From the NCBI RefSeq assembly GCF_001049755.1, contig NZ_CVLB01000001.1, positions 1,692,995-1,756,994 on the forward strand: a DNA stretch of 64,000 bases, in the 5' to 3' direction. A program made the position numbers and the translations under genes. The notes under the pieces were generated by a model that searched no databases, was not told the DNA's origin, and saw only the letters and a list, made by a program, of their open reading frames with translations. Below are positions 42,783 through 51,776 of the stretch, in pieces. Source of the DNA: Brachyspira suanatina. GTDB taxonomy: Bacteria; Spirochaetota; Brachyspiria; Brachyspirales; Brachyspiraceae. Within the stretch, counting starts at the first letter, position 1; every line of letters begins with the position of its first letter.

Positions 42783-44693
42783 ATGAATAATAATGATAAA
42801 ATAAGAATCATACCTCTTGGCGGAGTACAAGAAATAGGTATGAATATGACTGTTATAGAATATGGAGATGAAGTTTTAATAGTAGACTGCGGATTTATGT
42901 TCCCAAGATACCATATGCTAGGTATAGATTATGTTATTCCTGATACTTCATATTTAGAAGATAAAAATATAATAGGACTTATACTTACTCATGGACATGA
43001 AGACCATATAGGTGCTATACCTCATTTCCTTAGAAAATTTCCTGATATTCCTATATACGGTTCAAGACTTACTTTAGCTTTTTTAAGAGCTAAATTAAAT
43101 GATTATAAAAATGAATATAAAGATACAAAATTACATGAAGTTGAGCCTAGAAATAAAATACAGTTGGGAATGAATTTTGATATAGAGTTTATAAGGGTTA
43201 ATCATAGTATACCTGACGGAGTTGGAATAGCTATAACAACACCTCTTGGAGTTATAATACATACAGGCGATTTCAAAATAGATTTAAACCCTACAACTGA
43301 TAAATTTATAGATCTTTATAAATTTGCTGAATACGGAGAAAACGGAGTTCTTCTTATGCTGGCAGATTCTACAAACTGTCAGAGAGATGGATTTTCTATG
43401 AGTGAAAGTGTTGTACAAAACAATATGACTCCCCTATTCGCTTATGAAGACGGTATGATTATTGTTGCAGTATTTGCAAGCAGTATAGAAAGAATACAGG
43501 ATTTAGTAACTGCTGCAAAAGTTAATAATAAATTCGTGGCATTCTCTGGAAGAAGTTTAATAAAGTTTACTAAAATCGCTCAGGATATGGGTTATTTAAA
43601 TCTTTATGATATAGTTATACCAATAGATAAAATAAACAAATATCCTAGAGAAAAAATAGTATGTATAACTACAGGAACACAGGGAGAACCTTATTCTTCA
43701 CTATCTCTAATAGCCGCAGAAGCTCATAAACATATAAAAGTAGAAGATGGTGATATGGTTATATTCTCATCAAGCGTTATACCTGGTAATGAAATGGCTG
43801 TTACTAGAATGATAAATAATCTGTTTGATCTTGGCGCTAAAATGGTTGGAGAGGATAAAAAACTTCTTCATGTATCAGGACATGCTTCAAGCGAAGATTT
43901 AAAATTAATGTACAGATTAGTAAAACCTAAATATTTTATTCCTATACATGGTGAGAAAAGACATTTAATCACTCATATAAAATTAGTTGAAAATTTAAAT
44001 GGATTAGATACTAAAGGATTCCTTCTTTACAATGGAGATGTGCTTGAAATAGATGAAACTTTAGAGGCTAAAATTACAGAGCCTATAGAGATAAGAAATA
44101 TATATGTTGATGGAAAAGGCGTAGGAGATTTAGAAGAAAGTATATTCTATGATAGAGAACAATTATCTCTTAACGGAGTGGTTGTTGCTAATGTTGTAGC
44201 AAAGAAAAATGCTGCTGGTCAATATGATATAAAAGTTGATTTAGAAAGTAAAGGTTTTACATATACAGGCGGAGAAAAAGAAGGTATAATAAATAAAACA
44301 GAACAGTTAAGAGAAGAAGGTATAAGTTCAGCAATAGAAGCTGTTAGAAAATTATTAAATAGAAATAAGAGGACTCCTTCTACAATAAAATATGAAGTGA
44401 GAGAAGCACTTCGTAAGAAATTTATTCAAATAATAGGAAGAGAACCTGTAATATTTGTATGCTTATATATGGATCATATTTATATAGAACAATCATATAA
44501 TAATAATGATGAAAATAATAATGCTGTTAAAAACAATATAGAAAATATAGAAACAGAAAACAATAATGATGAGGAGAAAACAAAATGTCATACGAAGAAG
44601 AAAAAGAGAATCAAGAAAACAGTAGCGAAGAAGAATACATCGCAGATAAAAAGATTGAAATCAAAAAAGAAAAAAGCAGTAAAAGAGAATTAA
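42783..44693 (+). CDS. rnj: Ribonuclease J
   Basis: The protein has 636 residues. PLGGVQEIGMNM (11-22) and the metallo-beta-lactamase motif HGHEDH (70-75) identify RNase J. Later conserved stretches are VNHSIPDGVG, HTGDFKID, DSTN, TGTQGEP, the beta-CASP domain and ISGHASS-like VSGHASSEDL. It should act as a 5'-3' exonuclease and endonuclease in mRNA decay. The C-terminus ends in a poorly conserved Asn/Lys tail (KKKKRIKKTVAKK) whose last 109 bases overlap the sppA start out of frame. Such a basic tail could bind RNA, but that is inference. Confidence 0.9.
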   Translation: MNNNDKIRIIPLGGVQEIGMNMTVIEYGDEVLIVDCGFMFPRYHMLGIDYVIPDTSYLEDKNIIGLILTHGHEDHIGAIPHFLRKFPDIPIYGSRLTLAFLRAKLNDYKNEYKDTKLHEVEPRNKIQLGMNFDIEFIRVNHSIPDGVGIAITTPLGVIIHTGDFKIDLNPTTDKFIDLYKFAEYGENGVLLMLADSTNCQRDGFSMSESVVQNNMTPLFAYEDGMIIVAVFASSIERIQDLVTAAKVNNKFVAFSGRSLIKFTKIAQDMGYLNLYDIVIPIDKINKYPREKIVCITTGTQGEPYSSLSLIAAEAHKHIKVEDGDMVIFSSSVIPGNEMAVTRMINNLFDLGAKMVGEDKKLLHVSGHASSEDLKLMYRLVKPKYFIPIHGEKRHLITHIKLVENLNGLDTKGFLLYNGDVLEIDETLEAKITEPIEIRNIYVDGKGVGDLEESIFYDREQLSLNGVVVANVVAKKNAAGQYDIKVDLESKGFTYTGGEKEGIINKTEQLREEGISSAIEAVRKLLNRNKRTPSTIKYEVREALRKKFIQIIGREPVIFVCLYMDHIYIEQSYNNNDENNNAVKNNIENIETENNNDEEKTKCHTKKKKRIKKTVAKKNTSQIKRLKSKKKKAVKEN

Positions 44694-45688
44694 TATTTAC
44701 AATACTTATAATAATATCAATAATCGTTGGAGCTGCAAGTATATTTTTAAAAAATGAAAATAAAAATATAAGCATATCAGGCAACATTAATTCTTCTATA
44801 CAAGCACAGACTGCATTAAAAGATGGAATAGCAATAGTGGATTTAAATGGAGTAATAACTCATGTCAGTAGAAAAAACAGTTTAGGTATAGAATATCCTT
44901 CAGTAACAGAAAAACTTATTTCAGATTTTGAATATTATTTTAAACATCCAAAAGTTAAAGCTATTGTACTTCAAGTTGATAGTCCAGGAGGTTCTTTGAC
45001 ATCATGTGAGGAAGCTTTAAAATATTTGCAAAAATTAAAAGAAAAATATCCAAAGCCAATAGTAGCATCTTTCAGATCAATGGCAGCAAGCGGAGGATAT
45101 TATATATCTATGATAGCTGATAAAATATATGCTAATGAATCCACTCTAACAGGAAGTATAGGGGTTATATCACAATTCTTTAATATATCAGAATTGATGG
45201 ATAAATATGGCGTAAAAATGTACACAATAAAAAGCGGCAGAAATAAAGATTCTCTATCCCCTTTCAGAGAACCTAGAGAAGATGAATTAGCTTATTGGCA
45301 GGATATGACAGATGAATTTGTAGGACAATTCACAAATGTAGTTGAACAGTCAAGAGGAGATAAAATAAAAGTAAATAGAGAAGATGTATTTGATGGAAGA
45401 GTATTCAGCGGAAAAAAAGCTTTAGAAATAGGTCTTATAGATTCTATAGGAACTTTACATGATGCTATAAAAGATGCAGCTGAAATGGGAGGAATAGAAG
45501 ACGAAGAGCCTTATATAATAAAGAAACCTAAAGAAAAAAATGATGTATTTAATTTATTCTTTGCAAATATTTCAGAAGCTATTAAACCAAAATCAAGCCT
45601 TCCTTTTCCTTATGATGAAATAATGAGCACAAAATATATTGGAGTTCCTATGTATATTTATATTCCAAATTATAATGGAGTAAATTGA
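44585..45688 (+). CDS. sppA: Signal peptide peptidase SppA (S49)
   Basis: The protein has 367 residues. An acidic/basic cytoplasmic N-terminus is followed by one membrane segment (36-55) and the S49 protease domain. DSPGGSLTS (132-140), RSMAASGGYY with nucleophile Ser169, GSIGV, and KSGRNKD with general-base Lys221 are all present. It belongs to the short, Bacillus-type SppA class that assembles into an octamer. GAGGAG lies nine bases before the ATG, supporting this start inside the rnj frame. The Yip1-like gene starts overlapping its stop (TGATG). Confidence 0.9.
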   Translation: MSYEEEKENQENSSEEEYIADKKIEIKKEKSSKRELIFTILIIISIIVGAASIFLKNENKNISISGNINSSIQAQTALKDGIAIVDLNGVITHVSRKNSLGIEYPSVTEKLISDFEYYFKHPKVKAIVLQVDSPGGSLTSCEEALKYLQKLKEKYPKPIVASFRSMAASGGYYISMIADKIYANESTLTGSIGVISQFFNISELMDKYGVKMYTIKSGRNKDSLSPFREPREDELAYWQDMTDEFVGQFTNVVEQSRGDKIKVNREDVFDGRVFSGKKALEIGLIDSIGTLHDAIKDAAEMGGIEDEEPYIIKKPKEKNDVFNLFFANISEAIKPKSSLPFPYDEIMSTKYIGVPMYIYIPNYNGVN

Positions 45689-46251
45689 TGCAGTTACATG
45701 AAGCTATATACTACTACATATTAAAACCTAAAGAAGCTATAAAAAAATCTATAACTTTTGAATATTCTTTTTTTGTATATTTATTAGCATCTTTAAGCAT
45801 ATCTATATCTGCAATATATGTAATAGATAATAAATCTAATATATTAAATTTATTTATATTCACTTTTGGAATAGCAGCATATATGGCAATATCAAATATA
45901 ATAAAAATAGCTGTTATTAATCTTACAGTATCATTATTTTTCAAGATTAATAGTAATGACATAAAAAAATTTATTAATAATTGCTTTGGTATCTTTGGCA
46001 TATTTATATTTATATTGCCTATAACATTATTGTTCAGCAGATTTAAATCTCTTTACTTTATTCAAGTTATAATGTTTTTTATATTAGGATTATATTATAT
46101 GGTATTAATGTTTAATAATATAAAACATTCATTTAATATAGATAGTTCATTTAAATCATTTTTAGTTCTAATTGCCCCTATAATATGTGATTATTTAACT
46201 TACATATCATTAGGAGTGTTAATATTTGGAACTATTATTAGTTATATTTAA
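45688..46251 (+). CDS. Yip1-like integral membrane protein
   Basis: The protein has 187 residues with about five membrane segments and an N-terminal amphipathic region (HEAIYYYILKPKEAI) typical of bacterial YIP1-family proteins. The ATG overlaps the sppA stop (TGATG), so translation is coupled. lptF begins two bases after its stop. The function of bacterial Yip1 proteins is unknown; operon position suggests a link to membrane or envelope maintenance. Confidence 0.65.
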   Translation: MQLHEAIYYYILKPKEAIKKSITFEYSFFVYLLASLSISISAIYVIDNKSNILNLFIFTFGIAAYMAISNIIKIAVINLTVSLFFKINSNDIKKFINNCFGIFGIFIFILPITLLFSRFKSLYFIQVIMFFILGLYYMVLMFNNIKHSFNIDSSFKSFLVLIAPIICDYLTYISLGVLIFGTIISYI

Positions 46252-46253
46252 TT

Positions 46254-47507
46254 ATGAAAAAAATTAATAAATATATTATACTTGAAACTATAGGTCCTTT
46301 TCTAGCAGGAATTTTGTTTTTTACATTTATATTTGTAATTCAGCTTTTACCAGAATTAATAAGACTTATATTTAATAATGGTGCTCCATTATTTATGTCA
46401 TTAGAAGTATTTGTATATATGCTTCCTTTCAATATTGCTATAACAATACCTATGTCTATACTTATGGCAAGCATAATAGGATATGGAAGGCTTTCTTCAG
46501 ATAATGAAATAATAGTAATGCGTGCTTTGGGTTTTCCTCATATGAGAATATATGTACCTATTATAATATTGGGAATTTTTACATTTATTTTTTCATTATT
46601 TTTTAATAATGTAATTATGTCTGAAGCAAATTACAGATACAGAGCTTTAATTTCATATATGGTAAATATTAAACCTTCTATAGCCGTTGGAAAATTAGAG
46701 TTTTCCGACATTCCAGATATGGGACTTTCAATAGGATCTAAATATGCTGATGATATAGGTATGTCAAACGTTGTAATATATGATAGATCTGAAACTAAAA
46801 GAGTTATAACTGCCAAATATGGGCTTTGGAAAAATAATGAAGCTAATGCTCAAGTGGTAACTTTAACTTTATATGACGGTGTTGTGCAAGAGATGCCTGG
46901 ATATGGTTTTGTATCAAATGATTATACAGTATTTGACTCTATGGATATAAATATTGTAAGAAATGTAAGCACATTAACCTCCCATGAAAGAGGATTAAGA
47001 GAAATGCCTTCTTGGAAAATAATGGAAAAAATTAATCAAACAAAAAGAGAGGCAAATAAATCTGTAAATGAACAAATAAATGGAATGATAATTAATGCTT
47101 ATAATAATATAGACACTAATGCTGTTAATATCACTTCATTTTCTAATGAATATATACAAACTAATTCAGCAGAATTAACATCTATAAGAAAAAAAGCAAT
47201 TGAAGAAGCTGTCCCTTATTTTTACTATGTAGAGTTTCATAAATTTATTTCAATACCTGCAGCATGTTTATTTATGGTTTTAATAGGAGCTCCTTTAGGT
47301 ATAGTAGGAAAAAGAAGCGGTAAAGGATTTGGATTTGGATTATCTGTAATAGTAGTTGTTATATATTATTTACTTATTACTGCTGCAGAATTAATGGCTG
47401 GCGGTAAAAAAGTATCTCCGCTTATTGCTATGTGGTTTCCGAATATAGTCTTAGCTGCTATGGGAGGTTTTCTTATGATAAGGTCCTTCTTTAGCAGAGG
47501 AAAATAA
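46254..47507 (+). CDS. LptF/LptG-family permease
   Basis: The protein has 417 residues. Three membrane segments near the N-terminus (about 14-33, 50-75, 98-120), a periplasmic beta-rich domain (about 130-320) and three C-terminal segments (about 325-412) match the YjgP/YjgQ family. IPMSILMASIIGYGRLSSDNE is the conserved coupling region. In Gram-negative bacteria the pair LptF-LptG with ATPase LptB extracts lipopolysaccharide from the inner membrane. Brachyspira makes lipooligosaccharide, so this fits. Only one of the two permeases is in this window. Confidence 0.82.
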   Translation: MKKINKYIILETIGPFLAGILFFTFIFVIQLLPELIRLIFNNGAPLFMSLEVFVYMLPFNIAITIPMSILMASIIGYGRLSSDNEIIVMRALGFPHMRIYVPIIILGIFTFIFSLFFNNVIMSEANYRYRALISYMVNIKPSIAVGKLEFSDIPDMGLSIGSKYADDIGMSNVVIYDRSETKRVITAKYGLWKNNEANAQVVTLTLYDGVVQEMPGYGFVSNDYTVFDSMDINIVRNVSTLTSHERGLREMPSWKIMEKINQTKREANKSVNEQINGMIINAYNNIDTNAVNITSFSNEYIQTNSAELTSIRKKAIEEAVPYFYYVEFHKFISIPAACLFMVLIGAPLGIVGKRSGKGFGFGLSVIVVVIYYLLITAAELMAGGKKVSPLIAMWFPNIVLAAMGGFLMIRSFFSRGK

Positions 47508-47537
47508 GATTGATTATACTTTTATTAATAAAAATAA

Positions 47538-47580
47538 AGTGATAAACTAACATTGATGTATTATCAAGCAGTTTATCACT
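47538..47580. terminator. Terminator between lptF and the lipoprotein gene
   Basis: AGTGATAAACT and AGTTTATCACT form a perfect 11-bp stem with a 21-base loop between two convergent genes. Flanking AT-rich sequence could serve both directions, although no long T-run is seen. Confidence 0.6.
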
Positions 47581-47597
47581 AATTATAATAAATATTA

Positions 47598-47927
47598 TTA
47601 TTTTACAGAATCAGATATATTTTCTTTTGCTTTATCAATACTTTCAGCAGCTTTTTTCAAACCGGACTCTATAGACTTAGAAGCCTCATCCATAGCTTTA
47701 GAAGGATCTACTTTTTCCATAGCATCTTCTACAGCTTTAGAAGCATTGTCTAATGTTTTCTCTGTAACATTTCCAGCTTTTTTCACGCCATCTTGTGCAG
47801 CTTTTGATGCATCATCTATTTTTTCATTTATAGCATCTGTTGCCTTATCTATTACACTTTTATCCTTCTCACATGAAAAAGCAAATATTGATAAAGCAAT
47901 AACTAAACAAAATATAATATTTTTCAT
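47598..47927 (-). CDS. Small helical lipoprotein
   Basis: The protein has about 109 residues. The signal ends in IFAFSC (lipobox, Cys near residue 18). The mature part is almost wholly amphipathic helix with Lys/Asp/Ala-rich 11-residue-like repeats (DKATDAINEKIDDASKAAQD, DKAKENISD), resembling apolipoprotein- or LEA-type sequences. An open frame extends upstream to 48011, but GAGGA at 47936-47940 fits this ATG (eight bases) or the adjacent one at 47930, and only then is a lipoprotein signal formed. The role is probably structural in the envelope; no family is assigned. Confidence 0.65.
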   Translation of the reverse strand: MKNIIFCLVIALSIFAFSCEKDKSVIDKATDAINEKIDDASKAAQDGVKKAGNVTEKTLDNASKAVEDAMEKVDPSKAMDEASKSIESGLKKAAESIDKAKENISDSVK

Positions 47928-47979
47928 CATACAAATCCTCATAATTTTTTGTATAATTATAATAATTAATATATATTTG

Positions 47980-50019
47980 TCAAGATATAGGTGCATTAGA
48001 TATATAAACATTCACTTTATACTTATTTTTTGTATTCTTTGAATTATATATACTTGTGGCTTTTGCAAGTCTATCATTAAACTTCTCAACCAAAAAATCA
48101 GCATCATCAACTTTAGGAGCTAGTATTACTTCTTTTAATGCTTTATTATCAAATATATAAAGATAATTTTTATAAGAACGCTTCATATTATCATCTATAT
48201 GTAAAGGATTACTGCCATATTCTACAAGCTGTATTATACGCATTTCCTGTTCCTCTATAAAAGACGAATCCTTTATCAAATATTGAATATTCATAAGAAG
48301 CTGATATGATAATGATAATTCCTCTGAATTAAAATCTTTAATAATTTTAAATATAGAATTAAATATATAACCTATATTATTTTTTAATTTTTCATAAACT
48401 TTTTTATCACAGCTCCAAACATTATACTCTTTATTTAAATCAATAATAATATTATCATAATCAGATTCACAAGGATTGAATATTATTTCATTATTTTTTG
48501 AATTATAATATAAAACAAAATACAAAGGTAATGTCTGTTCATTATAAAACTCTATATTAGAATAATTATTTTTATCATAAGAGAATGAAAATACTATACT
48601 GCTATTTAAATTATTAAAAGAAGTATCAAAAAATGACTTATCAAATACTAAACAGCATCCTGTACCCTCTTTATTATCATATTTACCATATAATCTATAC
48701 ATAGTTAAAGAATCTTTGCATCTGCTGAATGATGTCTGCAAGGCAATAAAATTATTAATATTTCCATATTTAGAATTTAATTTGTTATTTCTAAGAAGCT
48801 GCATCAATATTTTTCCCTCTTTAGGATCATTAGCATTCTTTACACTTGTCATTCTTAATTTATTTTTCTTTAAATACGTATTATATTTTGAATTATCTGA
48901 TTTATCATATCTCTTATCAAAAGCCATGTCATCGAAAACATCTATGCTTGTATAATGTGATATCTCATTAACTTTATCATCGTCTTTTACAGAAACTAAA
49001 TATAAAAATATATATTGCAATACCCAAAGTTTTTTTAATTTAGATGTATCCTTTATATCACGTGCTATAAAATTAAAATACTCTTCTTTTTCTTCAGTCC
49101 AAAAACTATTTTCATGCAATACTATATCAATAATTTTTTCTATGTTTATATATTTTATAAATCTTGATATTATATTAAATATAGTAACATTTCTAGATTC
49201 TTTAATGTCCAAAAGTAAAGTCAAAGCGTAATCATACTCTTCTAATCCTATCAATGCTTCTGACTTTAAAAAATATACTCTATCATATATAGTATCATCT
49301 TTCATAACATTCAATTCTATATACTCTTTATTTTTTACTATGGTATCTCCTTTTGAATTATTCTCATCTAAAATAGAAAGTGCTTTATCAAGACATTCTA
49401 TAGCATCTTTATATCTTTTTATATTTATAAGCAGACTAGCTTTATTTAAATACAATACCTCCAAAGATTTATTTATTTCAAAAGCCTTATCATAAATATT
49501 AAATGCTTCATCTATTCTTCCAAGTTTCTCTAAAACCATAGCAACATTCAAATAAGCATAATTGTATCCGAGTTCTAAAGCCTTATTAAAATAAAATAAT
49601 GCATCTTCATAACGTTCTAATTTTGAATATATTATTCCTATGTTAAAATAGGATATTTCAGATTTATCATTTATTTCTAATGCCATATTGAAAGCATACA
49701 AAGCTTCATCAAATGCCATTAATTTAGCAAGTATTATACCTTTATTGATAAAAGCCTTCTCATATAGCGGATTTATTTCTATTGCTTTATTATAGTAATC
49801 TATTGATTCCTCATATCTATTCAAATAATATAATGTTAATGCAGTTTTATAACAGCTTCTTGCAAAATATCTATCTCTATAATTTGTATCAAAATCTTTA
49901 TAATCATTTTCAAAATAACTTATTATTTTTAAATATATCCTAAGAGCAGAAGAATATTTTTCTAAATTAAAATGAAATCTCGCTTGAATGAACATACTAT
50001 CTATTTTATCTTTTAGCAT
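47980..50019 (-). CDS. TPR-repeat protein with DUF2971-like C-terminus
   Basis: The protein has 679 residues. At least five tetratricopeptide repeats fill residues 10-235 (IDYYNKAIEINPLYEKAFIN, DALYAFNMALEINDKSEIS, DALFYFNKALELGYNYAYLN). After a helical linker, residues about 355-660 resemble DUF2971: ISHYTSIDVFDDM, LRMTSVKNANDPKEGK, SFSRCKDSLTMYRLYG, GTGCCLVFDKSFF. DUF2971 proteins are uncharacterised and frequent in accessory loci. No signal peptide is visible, so it is probably cytoplasmic. It is the upstream neighbour of the small lipoprotein gene. Confidence 0.7.
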   Translation of the reverse strand: MLKDKIDSMFIQARFHFNLEKYSSALRIYLKIISYFENDYKDFDTNYRDRYFARSCYKTALTLYYLNRYEESIDYYNKAIEINPLYEKAFINKGIILAKLMAFDEALYAFNMALEINDKSEISYFNIGIIYSKLERYEDALFYFNKALELGYNYAYLNVAMVLEKLGRIDEAFNIYDKAFEINKSLEVLYLNKASLLINIKRYKDAIECLDKALSILDENNSKGDTIVKNKEYIELNVMKDDTIYDRVYFLKSEALIGLEEYDYALTLLLDIKESRNVTIFNIISRFIKYINIEKIIDIVLHENSFWTEEKEEYFNFIARDIKDTSKLKKLWVLQYIFLYLVSVKDDDKVNEISHYTSIDVFDDMAFDKRYDKSDNSKYNTYLKKNKLRMTSVKNANDPKEGKILMQLLRNNKLNSKYGNINNFIALQTSFSRCKDSLTMYRLYGKYDNKEGTGCCLVFDKSFFDTSFNNLNSSIVFSFSYDKNNYSNIEFYNEQTLPLYFVLYYNSKNNEIIFNPCESDYDNIIIDLNKEYNVWSCDKKVYEKLKNNIGYIFNSIFKIIKDFNSEELSLSYQLLMNIQYLIKDSSFIEEQEMRIIQLVEYGSNPLHIDDNMKRSYKNYLYIFDNKALKEVILAPKVDDADFLVEKFNDRLAKATSIYNSKNTKNKYKVNVYISNAPIS

Positions 50020-50093
50020 AAATAATTCCCAAATTATTAGTATATAATTTTATTATAAACTATTTTTTAATTATATAAAATATAAAAATACTA

Positions 50094-50122
50094 TTGACAA
50101 TTTTTTTATAAATGTTAATATT
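50094..50122 (+). promoter_or_regulatory. Promoter of trpB
   Basis: A perfect TTGACA (50094-50099) is followed at 16-17 bases by TAATATT (50116-50122), about 55 bases before the start codon. No trp attenuator or T-box is visible in the short leader. Confidence 0.5.
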
Positions 50123-50176
50123 ACTACATAAAGTATTATTACTTATAAAAATATTTTAATTAAGGATTTTATATAT

Positions 50177-51430
50177 ATGAAAAACAGTAATAAAGGTTTT
50201 TTCGGTAAATTCGGAGGGAGATTCGTACCGGAAGCATTAGAAAAATTATTAATTGAATTGGAAGAAGCTTTCCTGCATTATATAAATGATAAGGAATTTT
50301 TAAGCGAGCTTGAAGAATTAAGAGCTGATTTCATAGGAAGACCTACTCCATTAATGTATGCTAAAAACTTGTCTGAGAAAATTGGAGGGGCAAAGATATA
50401 TGTCAAGTTAGAAGGACTTGCTCATACAGGAGCCCATAAGATTAATAATTCTATAGGACAGGCATTGCTTGCCAAAAAGATGGGTAAGAAAAAGATTATA
50501 GCAGAAACTGGTGCTGGTCAGCATGGACTTGCCACCGCAGCAGCTTGTGCTAAATTAGGACTTGAATGTTCTATTTATATGGGTGAGATAGATGTAAAAA
50601 GACAGCAGCCTAATGTAGCCTCTATGGAGTTATACGGTGCCAATGTAGTATCCGTTACTAAAGGAGGACGCGGACTTAAAGATGCTGTTGATGCGGCATT
50701 AGAAGATTGGGTAAAAGATTTAAAAGATACTCATTATTTACTTGGAAGTGCTGTAGGTCCTAGCCCTTATCCTGATATTGTAAGGACTTTTCAATCTGTA
50801 ATAGGAAAAGAATTGGATAAACAAATACAGGAAAAAAATTTGAATGTTAAAGCATTGATAGCATGCGTTGGAGGCGGTTCTAATGCTATAGGATTTTTTG
50901 AGCCTTTTATAGAAAGAGAAAATCCAAAACTAATAGCTGTAGAAGCTGGCGGAATAAGTATGAATCTTGGAGAGAATGCTATTAGAATGACAAATCCTCA
51001 TGCTAAAGATGTTGCTGCTCAGGGATATATGAGTAAATTTATTTTAAAAGAAGACGGAGAAATATCTGAAACTATGTCTATATCTGCAGGACTTGATTAT
51101 CCTGGAGTTGGTCCTCAGCTTGCATATTTAGGAGAGTCTGGAAGAATAGAATTCACTTATGCTACAGATAAAGAAGCAATAAACGCTGTAAAAGAATTTG
51201 CTAAAAATGAAGGTGTTATATTTGCATTAGAAAGTGCCCATGCTGGTGCTAAGGCTATAGAATATGCCAAGCAATATAGTAAAGATGATGTTATTATAGT
51301 TAATATGTCAGGAAGAGGAGATAAAGATATATTCATAACCTCTCCTATTTTCAGACCTGATAAATGGAAAGAATTCTTAAAAAGTGAATTGGAAAGATTA
51401 GAGAAAAATATAGACATTCACAAATTTTAA
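50177..51430 (+). CDS. trpB: Tryptophan synthase beta chain, without trpA nearby
   Basis: The protein has 417 residues. The PLP Lys is K88 in HTGAHKINN. ETGAGQHGLA and the phosphate-binding CVGGGSNAIG are canonical, and the length fits the TrpB1 class. It joins indole and serine to make tryptophan. The residue before HTGAHK is Ala where most TrpB have Asn. No trpA or other trp gene is adjacent, and the gene has its own promoter and terminator, so it may serve indole salvage; trpA could lie elsewhere in the genome. AAGGA precedes the ATG. Confidence 0.9.
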   Translation: MKNSNKGFFGKFGGRFVPEALEKLLIELEEAFLHYINDKEFLSELEELRADFIGRPTPLMYAKNLSEKIGGAKIYVKLEGLAHTGAHKINNSIGQALLAKKMGKKKIIAETGAGQHGLATAAACAKLGLECSIYMGEIDVKRQQPNVASMELYGANVVSVTKGGRGLKDAVDAALEDWVKDLKDTHYLLGSAVGPSPYPDIVRTFQSVIGKELDKQIQEKNLNVKALIACVGGGSNAIGFFEPFIERENPKLIAVEAGGISMNLGENAIRMTNPHAKDVAAQGYMSKFILKEDGEISETMSISAGLDYPGVGPQLAYLGESGRIEFTYATDKEAINAVKEFAKNEGVIFALESAHAGAKAIEYAKQYSKDDVIIVNMSGRGDKDIFITSPIFRPDKWKEFLKSELERLEKNIDIHKF

Positions 51431-51455
51431 CCTCACAATTATATATTTTTTATTT

Positions 51456-51501
51456 ATAGGTTTTTGTTTATTATTATTTAATATTCAAAAACCTATTTTT
51501 T
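51456..51501 (+). terminator. Rho-independent terminator of trpB
   Basis: ATAGGTTTTTG and CAAAAACCTAT form a perfect 11-bp stem followed by TTTTT. It lies 25 bases after the stop. Confidence 0.85.
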
Positions 51502-51776
51502 ATGATTTTAAATAAAAAAATAATATCAATAGTATGAATGATAAATATTCATACATAACTATTTATTCTTTATGAAAAGATTTTATTTTATAAAAACTAA
51601 TAATACTATATAGATAAGGAACATATTTTTATCAATATATTCTTGTAATAGTAAGTTTGTATACAATGAATATTCAGAAAAATTACTCGCATAATACATC
51701 AATTAGATATCAAATACTTTTATAATGTATGAGTATAATTAAGTTTCATAGAAAATAATATATTAAAAAAATATTT
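51502..51776. other. AT-rich gap, nothing recognised
   Basis: The space between the trpB terminator and the convergent signal peptidase gene contains no reading frame, hairpin or repeat that I can support. Confidence 0.5.

Noticed and set aside
47928-48011. N-terminal extension of the small lipoprotein
   Set aside because: It would overlap the TPR gene end and bury the lipoprotein signal; GAGGA fits the ATG at 47927 or 47930.
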